This document shows, one piece after another, positions 11,185 through 23,430 of a stretch of DNA of 64,000 bases. Every line of letters begins with the position of its first letter. Within the stretch, counting starts at the first letter, position 1. The notes beneath the pieces were generated by a model. It saw only the letters and a list, made by a program, of their open reading frames with translations, searched no databases and was not told the DNA's origin. The position numbers were made by a program, and so were the translations under genes. This DNA comes from Oxyruncus cristatus (lineage: Eukaryota; Chordata; Aves; Passeriformes; Cotingidae), in assembly GCA_013399855.1 (NCBI GenBank), contig VXAY01000769.1:652959-716958 (forward strand), in the 5' to 3' direction.

Positions 11185-14129
11185 GGGACTGTGTGATAGG
11201 TTATGTTCTGCACTGTCAAATCTAGCTTTTACATTCATATGAAAACATGGATCTACTAGTGTTTAACATACCCTATAATTTGCATGTTTGGGATACAAGA
11301 GATATGGAAATGGAGAAGAAATTAAACTTTTCTTTCCTATGCTCAGGTATGATTTTTGTCACTAGGCTACAATACCAAAAAGTTGGTGACACTTCAGCTA
11401 CTGCTTCTTCATCCTGCACCAGTTAGGAATTATGAATCTTAAACATTCATGTTTCTTCATCCAAAATCAGCTGTTAGAAACCCAGTGAAGACTCTGAAAT
11501 GTGCAGTGCAGAAACCAGAACATTTCCTGGTCTTAGGTTCAGTGGCTCCCACTGAGCATTCAAGAACACTAGCTTGCCCTGAGGATGACTGAGACCCTTA
11601 AACAGTCATTGGTGCAGAGGATGCACCAAGAAACCTATTATTTCTGTTTCATCAATTTCATCAATTAAGATACATTAAGTTTAAGTTACATACTGTAATG
11701 GCCTTTGTCTCAGCCACAAAATTTTGGCTATAGAAATAGATGACCTTTCTCGAAAAGAATCACAAAGAACATAGATACTTTATTCAATGATGTAATTGTG
11801 TTGCAACACATATTCAAATATTAAATTTAATTATAACACTGCAGTAACAGGCATATGAGAAAAGTTTTAAATTATTGAGATATGTTTGTATAATAAAACA
11901 ACAATTATATTTAAATTACTGGTTGGTGAATAAGTGCTATTTAATAAGTAGTTTAATAATCTTCATTAATATTTGTTGAAGTATTTTATAAATGCCACAA
12001 ATATAAATACCTTCCTTATTAAAATTATTTTGGGGTTGATGAAATTCAAAATCATATTTCTGTTTCCATGTGTTACAGACAATGTATTCCGTATTAATTA
12101 AAGGTTTCCTTGAGCCATTATATTCAGAACATTGTCATTTATTGTGAATCTCCAGCTGCCTTACAGTCTTTTGTTCTATTTAAGATTCTTCCTAAATAGG
12201 GCTCTTCCTTACTTCCTGTTATGCAAATAAACATTATTGAAGTTTAGATGATACAATGTACAGTACACAGGATAAATAACTGGGTTTTATGGAGCTGGAG
12301 TTAAAGATATTTTTGAATAACTTTGTGGTGTTTGCTTATAATTATAAAATCTGAAGTTCCTCTTACTAGCTTCAGTCCTCAAGTTTTCTCTACACTTATA
12401 TGGAACATATAAGGTTTTTTCATCCCAGCAGAAGTAAAATACTCACCCTTAATTATCTTGAGGGAAATAAATAAGCCTTTCTTCTGAAGGTTTATGTTAC
12501 CACATACCCCTTAAGATATGATCAGACATAAGCCTTTGACTTTTTTCAGTATTTTCCAAGTCTCAGATCTCAAAGGATTGTAAGCTTTCAACTCCATTTA
12601 ATTTCCTAATTACTATTTAGATAATTAAATTGCCCTTACTGTTCATGAGTGGCTCTGAGTAGGAATTACATGGCATTTTAGAAATGCAGTCTCTACTTTA
12701 TTTTGAGAACCAGAGAGATTCTCTTCTGTCTGTTCACATTTTAATAAAGCAAAGTTCCATGTTTGAAATGTTACTAATACTGTATGCAGCCCGGGAAACT
12801 AAGCTCAATATAGTGAACTGCTAAAATGGCATAATGTTCTTGTAAGTACGAAGTGTATCTGAGGGAGACTGTGATCATAACTTGTACTAGCCATTTGATG
12901 AAATTAACACGTGTGTTTGTTAACTTTCCTTACTACTTAAATCCCCTGTTTGTTCAGAGCAACATATTAAATTATATTTCAGTCTCATATTGGTAATATT
13001 TCATTGTTAACATCGTGAATCAGGTCTGCCACAACAGAAACCTTGTTAATTCCTAATTGCTTTACATTTCAATTATTTTCTGTTTTGAGCAACCAGAAAG
13101 TGCTAAATACCTCACAAACAAAAAAACAAAACCCAAAACAAACAAACAACAACAACAACAACAAAATCCAATCACAAGGATCTATGCCAGGTGGAATAAA
13201 AGCAATAACTGTGTGGTAAATAGAGAAATTAAAACATGGAAGAAAGATGAAGGGAACTAAAGTCATCAAAGAAGATATTCCCTGAGAAGACGAATTCCCA
13301 CTCATCTTTCCCATCCCACTGACAAACAGAGTTGCCCCCAAGGTAGGTATATCCGCTACACTCGAAAAAGAACTCCAGCATCACCTCAGTTTCCAGTCTG
13401 TCATAAAAAGTTAAACAAAACTGGACTAATTTTAATATAAAACAGAGAATGAAGTCTGTGGTGGTTCTACTTATTCACAAGCAAGTCAGACATCCTTGCC
13501 TCTGGGGAAGCAACACTGGTCAGGAGGGCATGGAGGAGTGCTAAGGGCAGCAGCAGTTTTAGCCACTCAATTTTAATCCACTGCTACATTACCGTCAGTG
13601 GTCTCAGCCTAACCACATTCCTCGTGTGGTTTCAAGAGTCCCTCAGCCTTAAGCAAAATGCATGCCTGCTTCTGCATGGTTCCCATAAAAGTATTTATAG
13701 ATCCCAAAGAATATAGACATAATTTTGTCTTCTCTTATATTAAGCAGGTGATTGTAAGAAGAGGTTTTTGTTTACACATATAAACACTCTATGTATTTTT
13801 TCTCATGTTTTTTGTGGGTGATAAAAATATTTTCCTAGGGTTTCAGTAGCCTACAGTGTGAATGGAAAATATATGCTAAAAATGTCTACAATATTTTATG
13901 CAGAAAACCATATGAAATAAACAGTTTTCCGCTCAACCCAACAAGTAGGTTTTGCATGAGAAGTTTGATTAATTATGTTTTCAAAGCATCAGCATTCCAG
14001 AATAAAATAAAGAACTAGTTTGTGTTTTCCTTTTCCTTTCTTACTAAAAGAATGATGTGATTGGATTACATCAGCTATTAAGCAGTTGAAAATAGCCAAC
14101 AGTATTGTTGTACAGAATGTAAAAGGAAG
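11185..14129. other. AT-rich sequence without recognised genes
   Basis: No exon or repeat family recognised apart from a CAA-rich simple repeat at 13115-13166. Confidence 0.5.
13115..13166. repeat. (CAAA)n/(CAA)n simple repeat
   Basis: Degenerate CAAA units change into five clean CAA units. A short Lys/Thr/Gln-rich open frame across it is a by-product. Confidence 0.85.
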
Positions 14130-14560
14130 GGTTTCAGTAGCAAGGACTGCAGGGTGTTCTGTAAGGGAGGAAGACATGAGACACCTTGTGCCATTCCTGC
14201 ATGCGGGAGCAGGGCTGCCCTGAGGGACTGCAGCCCTTGAGTGACCCACACCACAGCAGTGCCTCCCCCGAGGAACTGAAATTCATGGGTGACCCGTATT
14301 GCAGCAGAAGAGCAGATGGAAGTAAGGAGCAGCAGAGGAAAACAAGTAAGAAGTGAGGAGTAGCAGAAGGAAATCTCTATGCTATGGCCTCATCCTCCTG
14401 TACCATCTGTTGCCACCTCACCAAGGTGGGATTGAGTATGTGTGACAAAAACAAGGGTAACTTGGACTAGGAAGAGGACAGGAGAGGTGTTTGATTGTTT
14501 CTTTCACTTTTCTTGTGTCGAGTTATTCATACGAAAACAAAAATCAATAATGTAAGGCAG
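14130..14560 (+). mobile_element. Probable avian ERV LTR remnant
   Basis: A GC-richer island with reiterated CTGCAG/GGGTGACCC words: GGGACTGCAGCCCTTGAGTG at about 14223 and a diverged unit near 14280. This is followed by GGAGTAGCAGAAGG, a U5-like segment TTTGATTGTTTCTTTCAC and a CAATAA-type word near 14545. The order resembles the 3' half of avian LTRs. The 5' half is not recognisable and no ends or target duplication are defined, so the family is unassigned. Confidence 0.42.
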
Positions 14561-16027
14561 TAAGACAAACTTGGGAGAAAAATAAGTAACTAAAGGTCCA
14601 TATTTCTTTTATCCTTATTAGGATCAAAAGAAAACCTCTCATTTATTTCAGCAGGATCAAGTTTTCTGTAGTCCATTTGAGTTTGTCACAAACCTGTAAA
14701 AAACCCATGTTGCCTAGATTTACAATTTTTCTGTGCAGGCTTCTTTCTCGTTCTTTGTTTATAGCTGGTGAAACCAGTACCTACAGAAGTCAAAAATAAA
14801 TTAGTCAAAGCAGCAAAATGATATTAGTGGGTACAGATTTTTATCAGAGATATAAATATTAAAAATATACATCTTCTTGTCTAGAGAAATAGTCATGAGT
14901 AATCAGCTGAATTTTTAAATTTTATTCTGAATGAAAACCCCATTTTAAAACATATGTTCAAAATAATTACTCATTGTCCATATTATGATAAAAATTTTCT
15001 ACCCTTAATTAAAGTCAACAAATGTTACACACAATTCATTAGCTTACTCATCTGGTGAAAGAAATAGGAGGTACAAATCTGAGGTATTTAAAATACTAAA
15101 AAGTTTAGAAGTTTGGAAATGTCACTTGAAGTGTAAGTTGAAATGCATTAAGTGCACTGTTGAAATACGGTTATGTGAAGTTTATTGTTGAAATAATATG
15201 TTAAGCAGCAGTGACTAAAAATGGTATTTGGTTATCTCTGATGATTTTTCATATACAGAAGTCATTCTCTAGCAGACAGAAAAGGGCTAATGCAGAGGTT
15301 GAATGTGGAACAGAGTATCAGATCAGCTTTCTTGTCCAAAAATAATATTGTTCAGTGTAATCCATTAGGCTGTGGCTTGAAAACAGTGAATATTTGACAA
15401 TGGGATCCCAGTGCTAGGTTACACAGAGCACTAATTCAACATGGACTAACATTGCCAATTCAAAGCTGTTTGATAAAATGTGATGTGTTAACAGGAAGGC
15501 TTGATGTTGAATCATCTATTATCAGCATATTGAACTCCTACTAATACTGTCTTGCATTTTCTCTCTTTTTGCAGCTGGTATAAAGCTTATTTAACTTCCA
15601 GATGCTCTAATACAATAGTTATGTGACTACACACTGAGATTTAATTCATATCAGTGTATGAACTGTTCAATTATAAATACAATACTAATGATCCTAAAAC
15701 CATATCTGAGGATATTTACCAAAACCTATAGTTGAGAAGAGATGATGTTAGTGATAATCTTTTTTTTTTTTAAACAGGTAAAAGCAGTGTGTGTCATTGC
15801 CCATTTCCCAATTTTTGCTCCTTAAACACTGATCTGAAAGTCTTCTTGTTCTTGATACTAAATATTAACATTTAATTTCTTTGTTTTATGGAAAGTTGCT
15901 GCAGTTCAAAACAAACCTTTTCTCTCATAGGCCTGCAAAACAGATTCCGCAAAGTCTTGAGAATATATTTATTATACATTGTGTTATGTTACATTACATT
16001 ATATTTACATTAGGTTGCGTTATGTTA
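14561..16027. other. AT-rich sequence without recognised genes
   Basis: Nothing recognised. T-rich TTATGTTA/TTACATTA words become frequent from about 15980 and lead into the tandem duplication. Confidence 0.5.
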
Positions 16028-16199
16028 TGTTACATTTTATTATTATTAGCTTTATTTTATTTTACTTTATTTTATTTTTTTTTATTTTAATTTATTTCAT
16101 TTTCACTTAAGTNTGTTACATTTTATTATTATTAGCTTTATTTTATTTTACTTTATTTTTTTTTTATTATAAATTATTTCACTTTCACTTAAGGTGTCA
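16028..16199. repeat. 86-bp tandem duplication with an N at the joint
   Basis: The word TGTTACATTTTATTATTATT begins at 16028 and again at 16114. Both units continue through AGCTTTATTTTATTTTACTT and end in TTTCACTTAAG. A single N at 16113 lies right at the joint. The two units are nearly identical, with small length differences in T-runs. Confidence 0.88.
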
Positions 16200-16492
16200 G
16201 TATGTCAATATTATACTTTGTTTATGGGAAAAATTAAAAAATAATATCAATGACCTAGAATAAGCAGCAATTGTATAAAATATAAAATAACTATGATACA
16301 ATTTCTGCATGTGTATGTAGGTTTATTTTAATTAGTTATCGGAACTATTGTTGATGTTATAATGCAACTATTGTGTTTCCTTTCATTCAAAATATATTAT
16401 TTAATGAGCAAAATCATTTTTACAGTGGAAAAATTGTTCTGATAAAAGAGAAAAGGCCACTGTTTATTTTCAGAGGTGTGACTATGTATTCA

Positions 16493-16530
16493 CATATGTA
16501 TGTTTGTATGTGTATATGTATATATGCATG
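16493..16530. repeat. TATG/TATA-rich simple repeat
   Basis: Degenerate CATATG/TGTATATG units directly upstream of the SINE. Confidence 0.6.
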
Positions 16531-16532
16531 TA

Positions 16533-16664
16533 TTTTGGTTAGAGTATGATGCTAACAGCTCAGGGTTGAGGGTTTGATCCCTATATTGGCCATTCATTTA
16601 AGAGCAGGACTCGATACTTCTAGGTCCCTTCCAACACAATATTTTGTGATTCTGTGTGATTCTG
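16533..16664 (+). mobile_element. tRNA-Ile-derived SINE with CR1-type tail, copy 2
   Basis: The plus strand reads GGTTAGAGTATGATGCTAAC, then GGTTTGATCCC (B box, 16571-16581), then TATTGGCCATTCATTTAAGAGCAGGACT and the CR1-type TAGGTCCCTTCCAACACAAT with an ATTCTGTG tail (16643-16664). It aligns in order with the SINE at 10852-10990, including the TTCA[C/T]TTAAGAGC linker, which identifies a shared family. The head is truncated at its 5' end. Confidence 0.85.
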
Positions 16665-17752
16665 AAAATTTTCATGTTTTTTATTTCTGCTTACATTACT
16701 TAAAATTTCTATTACTGTTCTGAAAAAAGAGCACATGAAGAGCCAGAGCATCATGAGGTAATAGCACATCTACATCAAATATTTAAGTTAGATACCCATT
16801 TTATACATTTTAAAAATAACTCCTGCAAATGAAAAAGTCAACCTACAGCATCACAATTTTGTTTGAGGTGGTATTTTCAATAACTTATGGTAACTGTCAA
16901 AAATATCACAAACAGAAGTGCAAGCTGTCTGTACTAACCCTCTGTTATCTGCCTAAACTATAGGAAGCCAACATCCAACACAGAAAATAAATTGAATTGT
17001 GGATTGTTGTCGGGATGTTTCAGTAATGTCCTCAGATTGCATTAGAAATCTTTATCTTTTGGAAATCTTATTTTGATTGATTTTCAGATGGGATCTGGTC
17101 CAAAGGATTTTGAAATCTATGGAACCTTACAATGTACTTCATTAAATTTGAATCAGAGTCATATTTGACAGTTGTATTTAAGAATATTAAAATTAATTCT
17201 AAAACAGTAAGTGGAAGTAAAAAAAAAATCATATTAACTAAGAAATATTGCCATCTTTTCAAACAGTAATGCCAAGCAACCAACAAACTCCCTCACCGGA
17301 TAAATAGTAACACAGTATTATGGAATTGCAAGGGAATGTTTCCTTTGTACTTCAAGTGCAATGTATCATCACAGATGACACAGTAAGTTTAAAGAGTGAC
17401 AGCTATACACCTATCTATACTCATATGTATTACTTTCCTTGTGATCAGCTCAGGTGTATTTAGAGCAGTTATGAAAAAAAATAAGTGGTAAGAAGAGCAG
17501 TGTGGTTATCTTACAAAAATATGTTCAGTTTTGTCACCTTTTGTATAAACTGTTATAAAGTTCAAATTTTGTTGGTTTTTTTTCATGCAGTTTAACTGTG
17601 TTAATAAAATATACAATATAGAATAATAAATATTTTCAGTAATAATACATTTCAGAATAAAAATTTTCAGTAAAAGTTCAATAAAATACATAGGTATTTT
17701 AATATAATAACATGTTTTAATAGGTGGTTTCTTAGGTAAGAAAATTTACTAG

Positions 17753-17815
17753 GTTAGTTGACTAACAGCTAACTGATAGTTAGTTGACTGTTAGTTGACT
17801 AACAGCTAACTGATA
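17753..17815. repeat. 26-bp direct repeat with palindromic core
   Basis: A 26-bp word beginning GTTAGTTGACTAACAGCTAA occupies 17753-17778 and recurs exactly at 17790-17815. The 11 bp between (17779-17789) repeat the first 11 bp of the unit. GTTAG/CTAAC and CAGCTAACTG arms within each unit can pair. Confidence 0.9.
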
Positions 17816-19295
17816 TAAATTCACTGTATTATATAATATCTGTCAAACATGATTTTACCAAGTAAGAGATTCCTCTATTACTATTTTATAAGATATTACC
17901 ATTGTAACACAATCATGTAAATAAAAATATCCAAACTAGTTCTCTGGGATGCTATTACTGGTATCCAGAGATATTAAGATGAATCATAAAGCTTTAAATA
18001 CAAAGTTGTAAAAACAGCATTTTTAGATAAGACCACATGTACTTTTACGGGGGGAGTTATTACATTTCTGTTTAATTTTCTTTCTGTTTAATATTCTTGA
18101 ATATATATTTGATTATATACAGAGATAAACATATACATATACAATTTTATTACATATATGTATTCATATGTTGAATATATATGAGGGACAATTTGTTATC
18201 AGGAGATTAAGTGAAGAGTATGTTGAATATTATATCAAAAAATGTAACATTGAACTGAGTAAACTTAACAAAAAGAAGAGTAATCCTAAGAAACACACCA
18301 AACAAACAAAAAAGGAATGAAAATAAAATACTAGTTAGCTATCTGAGTTGGTAATTCACAAGAAACAGGAACACCATTGAAAGATATTTATACAGAGCAG
18401 AATATGAAGTTTTATTCTGCTCAGTGGCTCACATATACAAAAAGTCTGAAATAGGAAAGAAAATATTAGTAAGTAAGGAGGTTCATGGCATAAATAGACA
18501 AACATCTGATAGGCCTGTTACTTATTGGTGTAAAAAGGAGACAAAATGTCCAACTTTTGGAGTTTCTTTTTCTGAAAGCACAATAGTTTCACTTGAAGAA
18601 TTTCTGTGTATGATGGATTTGTGTAAACTTAGTCCTTTCATTTAAACAATAAGATAAAACAGTTTTAAAACAGACTTCTCTTTTTCCATTGGGTGAATAA
18701 ACACACAAAACCCCACAATACATTCTTTTGACTATACAGGACCCAAGCACTGCCACAGTAATTTTAGGATTACCAAGGACAGTTTAATACATGTAATTAT
18801 TGTACATACTATCAGAGAAGAGTACTAATTGAGAAAAAAAATTGTATAATCTGATAATGTTTGGTAAGAATTAGGACACAATGATCCACTTTCACTTTAA
18901 TAATCCAGACCTTGCAAATGAAATAACACTTTTTCCCTCTTGAACACATTCTTTACAAGAAGAAAACAAACCTCGATAATTTATCCAAATTAAAACCAAT
19001 ATTGTTACATGATGATATTTGACAAGAATGTTTGATACATGTATAAGTAATCAAGGGCTGTTATCAGCAGTTCTTAACAGTGGTTATTTTTGTGCTCAAA
19101 TGTTGTTTTCTTTACTGTGAAGAGATGTATTTCTTACTGAAGTTAATCAATATGTTCTATTTCCATCAAAAATGGGACAAATTCACTATTTCCATTCAAG
19201 TTAATCTGACAGTTAAAACTAAGCTAAAACTTCATTTGAATTTAACTGATACGCAGAGAAAAAAGAAATAATAAAAAAGAAATCAAATTGAGGGG

Positions 19296-19329
<34 letters not shown>
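19296..19329. repeat. Poly(A) run of 34
   Basis: An uninterrupted A-run preceded by GGGG. No retrocopied gene body was recognised upstream, so I do not call a processed pseudogene. Confidence 0.9.
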
Positions 19330-19330
<1 letters not shown>

Positions 19331-21099
19331 AAACCAACAAAACACCACATTCCCCCAGCTTCCTTTTACAGATTTCTTTAACTCCTATCAGTTTGTTCAG
19401 GGAAAAAGGCCTCAGTCTTACAAACAACTCTCTCCCTATTCATTCCATTTTCCTTCACATGTTTTATTTACCTTTTGACATAAATTTGAAAACATAACTA
19501 GGTGCACAAGCAGTCTCACTGACTTGTGAATATTCACATAAATTCACAACTTGTACTAAAAAGTTTCTTAAGCATTTGCAGCAAGAACACCTATATCCAT
19601 ACAGAAGTGAAACAGATACACTTTTCCTTCATTGTAACCCATGACTACTTTGACTTATTGTCTATAAATAGCAGTGTTTACTGAGATTTCACCCAAGGAA
19701 TTCATCTCAAGTTTCTGTATAGCTTAATTTTATAATTATAATGACAAGCTAATTGACAAAGTTAAATCCAGATCACTGTAAATGAAGAGTATTAGTGATT
19801 TTATTATGAAGTTTTTAGAATAATTTCTTTCTTTAGATCAATAAATATAAATCTGTTGCAAACGGGAATTCAGATGAGGGTAAATTTATGGGTATCTAGC
19901 CCAATTTTTCCTTCTTTGACAAACAAGAACTATTTTGAATAATTTTAAACCTAGAAACCAACCCTCAAGTGTTAGACTAAAAATAAGATACCTGAAAATT
20001 TTATCTTTTACTTTTCTCTCAGCTAAAAACAGTTCAGCCTGCTGCATGCACATACACACGTAGACTAAGCAAATAGATGAACATCCATCATGTCTTTTGC
20101 CTAGAGCAGTGGTTTCCAACCTTCAGGCTATGCTGAGCCAAATCAGCTCTTCCTCGGGTCTGGAAAAGCCTGGCAGCAATTATGGAACTCTCCTGTGAAT
20201 ACTTATACACAGGAACGAGATTTTTTTATAATTTATATACAATCTGAAATCTATTCTACATTTTCCAAGTGGAAGCCAACTTATCCTTTTAGATAAGCAG
20301 CACTTCAATTTAGGTATAGTCTTTTATAAAGGTTGCTGTTAGCATTAAAAATGATTGCTGTAATTACATTCACATTTGTAAGCCTGAGATGTGGTATAAA
20401 TGAATGACATCTTATAAGCTGTATTAGGTTGCTATTGTGATTTTAAATATTTTCTCTACTTCTTCTTTTGTTTTTTTCTTTTCCTTTTTTGTTTATGTAT
20501 TCCTGAGATATTTTCCTCCCAGTTGCTGGGAACACTTTCAGTTTCCATTAAACCAAAAGAAGATAGATGTGCTCGTTACCTCTGACCACAATGTTTGTCA
20601 TCCCTGCTTAAAGGAAGTCAGCAGCATTAGCGAAATTCAAGCAGTGTCTTTCAATTTTAAAAATCTGAATGAGTTTTGAGTTTCATGTTCTTTTCTTGGA
20701 CTTTCTTTATGTGTGCTCATTATTACAAATGGAAATAAAAAATAAGTGTTCCTCTTTGTGACTGTTGCTTCTTGGACAAAATTTTTAACACATTACTAAT
20801 CTCAAGAGTGGTCTGAGGTAAGACTGACACTCCTGTAGTTACCCAGTTCTTCCCTTTTTTCCTTTTTAAAAATAGGGGTTATATTTCCCCTTTTCCAGTC
20901 AGTGGGAATTTTACTGGACTGCCTCAGCTTCTCAAATATGGTGGATAGTGTCTTAGCCACTTCCTCCAGCAGTACCCATAGAACCTGCATTTGCAACTCA
21001 TCAGGTCCTGTGGCCTTATGCACCTCCAGGTTGAGATGGTCTCAAACCTGATCTTCTCACTGCCTTTACCTTGTGCAGCTCGGGCACTGTGGACACTTG

Positions 21100-21104
21100 C
21101 CAGT
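21100..21104. repeat. Target site duplication CCAGT, left of LTR C
   Basis: Exact match to 22266-22270 on the other side of LTR C. Removing LTR C and one copy rejoins the CR1 reading after SVFTG. Confidence 0.9.
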
Positions 21105-22265
21105 TGTTGCGGGTTTACTCTGGACTAGTTTTTTTAAACTCCTTACACAATTGCTGTGAGATGAAAGAAGTTTTATACAGACAAAAGAGACTTGACATGG
21201 GGGAATATTATTAAATTTATTACTAGCAGGATAAAAACTAAAGAATAATATATATGACAATTCTAACTAGGCAAAATTATGAGGAAAATGTTATGTATTT
21301 ACAAAATTATCCCTCCCCCCGTATCAGTCCAGGAGGAGAAAAGTCTTTTCTTTACTTTCAGGGTTTACAGTTCCTCAAATTTGCAGCACTTGGAAGTTTT
21401 CTTCTATTATCTCTAGGGCAACAACTTCGGTTGGCTGTAGCTGGAAATCTCTCTCTCTCTTTCTCTCTGCTGCACGTCCACCTCAGGACTGGCCCTGCTC
21501 CTCCCTGCCGGGCCAGGACCGGAGGCTGGGGGGTACTCGGGCCCTGTGAGGTCCTCCATGGACTGCAAGGGGACAACTTGCTGCACCAGGGTCTTCACCA
21601 CTGTTACAGGGCATGATGGCATCGAGTCCATCCCCTGTTTCTTGTGGGGTCCCTTCTCACGGGAGACAGCCTTGGATGAGCTTCTCCAGCGTGAGTCTAC
21701 CCTCGGACAACAGTTCTTCCATACTCTGATGTCTTTTAGGGTCACAGATGAATTACACCAGCATAGATCCCTCACTGGGATCACATCCTACCTGGAACAC
21801 TTGCTCCAGCGTAGGTTTCTCTCTCCAAGGGCCACAGGTCTCCAGCAAGACTCTGTTTCATCTTAGGCCTCCCACAGAGTTACAGTTTTCTCCGTGCACT
21901 TCTCTGCTCCGGCACAAGCTCTCTTCATGACTGCAAAAGGATCTCTTCATTCCAAATAATCTTCCACAGGTGGCAGGTTTTAGTTTTCAAGTCTTTTCCC
22001 CTGCTGGAGGGGGAGAGGGGGCCCCCCTGGGCCCCTCTTCCCCCGCTCCTGCTACCCTGACCTTGGAGGCTCCACTGCTGTCTCTTGTTCTCTGCTCTCC
22101 TCCAGGCTGGAATTTCTTCTGTGCAATTCATCTTCTCTTCCGTTTTCTTAAATATGTAATTTGCAGAGGCATTACTAGAACTTGTGATTGGCTTTACTCT
22201 GGAAATCTACCTGGAATTAACTATTTTCCAACCCCTGCAGGGTGGGGGTTGGTAAACCCACGACA
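21105..22265 (-). mobile_element. LTR C: 1161-bp solo LTR inserted in CR1
   Basis: Minus-strand ends are TGTCGTGGGTTTACC and GTAAACCCGCAACA, good terminal inverted repeats beginning TG and ending CA. CCAGT flanks both sides (21100-21104 and 22266-22270), a perfect 5-bp target duplication. Inside, on the minus strand, are a TATTTAAG-type TATA box (plus-strand CTTAAATATG, about 22148-22157), GC-rich middle sequence with CCATGG/CTGCAG words as in LTR A, and an AATAAA-like signal near 21210. No retroviral reading frames follow, so it is solo. Size and duplication fit an ERVL-like element, but the family name is not assigned. Open frames of 100-123 codons inside are not viral genes. Confidence 0.9.
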
Positions 22266-22270
22266 CCAGT
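22266..22270. repeat. Target site duplication CCAGT, right of LTR C
   Basis: Partner of 21100-21104. Confidence 0.9.
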
Positions 22271-22790
22271 GAAGACAGAAGCAAAACAGTTATTGCGTAC
22301 CTCGACCTTTTCCATATCCTGAGTAACCAGATCTCCCATTTCCATCTGGAGAGGGCCCACTTTTTCCCTGGTCTTCTTTGTATCACTGATCCACCTATGG
22401 AAGCTTTACTTGTGGCTCTTGATGGCCCTGGCCTGATTTAATTCTACCAGGGCTTTTGAATTCCTAAACTCATCCCTGACTGCTTGGACAATTTCTCTGT
22501 ATTCCTGCCAGACTACCTGTCCTTGCTTCCACCCTCTGTAGGTCTCCTTTTCATGTCTGAGTTTTTCCAGGAGCTCACTGTTCATCTATGCAGGCCTCCT
22601 GGCATTTTTTCCTGACTTTGTCTTTGTTAGGATGCTTCTTTGCTGCTCCCGAGCTTTGAGGAGGTGATCCCTGAATGTTAACCAGGTTTCTTGGGCCCCT
22701 TCTCCATCCACAGGCCTGTCCCAAAAATCTACTGTCCTGAAGTGTAGGGTAGTGAGCTTCCTGTGTGAATTAAGTTTCACAGAGCTCCCA

Positions 22791-23269
22791 GATGTTTCAT
22801 AATGTTCTTTAGAATCTTTTTTTTAAACCAAGAAATATGTTTATTTAAAAACCTGATAAAAATATGCAGTAAAAAAACAGTATGTACATCACACCGTATA
22901 CAAAGCATCTTCCCCCTTTTTTTTGCCCTTGACCAAATGCTCTCTTCATGAAACACTGATTATGAATGCCAATATTGTTCAGTAGAGATTTATCAGTTTA
23001 AGTAACATTTTCTCAAGACGAAAGTAAAGTTCTGATATATGTTAAGGAGAGATATTCCTGAAAACAAGCAACCCAGTAGATGTGTCACAAGCCTGAGCTT
23101 CCATCTGCATTGGTTTAGGCTGGGACAGAGTTGCTTCTCTTCATAGTAGCTTGTGCAGTATGTTTTAGACTTGTATTGAAAATAATGTTGATAACACACA
23201 AGGGTTTTGTGTATTACTGAAGTGTTTAGAGAAGCCTTTCCTACTTCTCAGACTGTCCTGTCAACAAAT
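22791..23269. other. Sequence without recognised features
   Basis: No family recognised. A T-run of about 10 lies near 22916. Confidence 0.5.
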
Positions 23270-23430
23270 AGGCTGATGCAGGTGGTGCTTTACCTATCAA
23301 ACTGTATTTATCTCAACCCATGGCTTTGCTCCCTTTTACTGTTCTGATTCTCTCTCCCACTACACTGTGGGGGAATGAGTGGTCTATGTGGGGCTGAACT
23401 GCTTGCTGGGATTAAACCTCAAGTGTCACG
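23270..23430 (+). mobile_element. LTR B 3'-end fragment
   Basis: Reads CTTTACCTATCAAACTGTAT, TTATCTCAACCCATGG, GATTCTCTCTCCCAC and a GGGATTAAACCTCAAGTGTC end, which follows the 3' part (poly(A) region and U5) of a common avian ERV LTR related to the outer LTR at 2.2-3.7 kb. The upstream half is not present here. Confidence 0.6.

Larger units (their letters stand above)
16665..20814. other. AT-rich sequence without recognised genes
   Basis: No exon recognised. A 73-codon open frame at 18424-18645 has no family resemblance that I can see. Contains the interspersed palindromic repeat at 17753-17815, TA-rich sequence at 18100-18185 and a long A-run at 19296-19329. Confidence 0.5.
20815..22790 (-). 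mobile_element. CR1 LINE ORF2 fragment interrupted by LTR C
   Basis: The minus strand gives the region between endonuclease and RT: RPVDGEGAQETWLTFRDHL (near 22700), [36 protein letters not shown] then [10 protein letters not shown] ending at the LTR boundary (22271). Across the LTR it resumes at 21104 and reads VHKATGPDEL, IPTDWKRGNITPIFKK and NYRSVSLTS to about 20815. The order is that of CR1 ORF2. Stops and frameshifts are present between blocks. The 3' end of the LINE is absent; the copy stops just after the first RT blocks. Confidence 0.9.

Noticed and set aside
17753..17815. CRISPR-like repeat pair
   Set aside because: Only two units with a spacer that is itself a partial repeat, in vertebrate DNA; not a CRISPR array.
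19242..19330. Processed pseudogene ending in poly(A)
   Set aside because: Only a pure A-run is present; no recognisable retrocopied coding sequence or target duplication was found upstream.
21254..22272. Open frames of 100-123 codons within LTR C on both strands
   Set aside because: They lie inside a solo LTR, overlap each other on opposite strands and show no retroviral or host domain.
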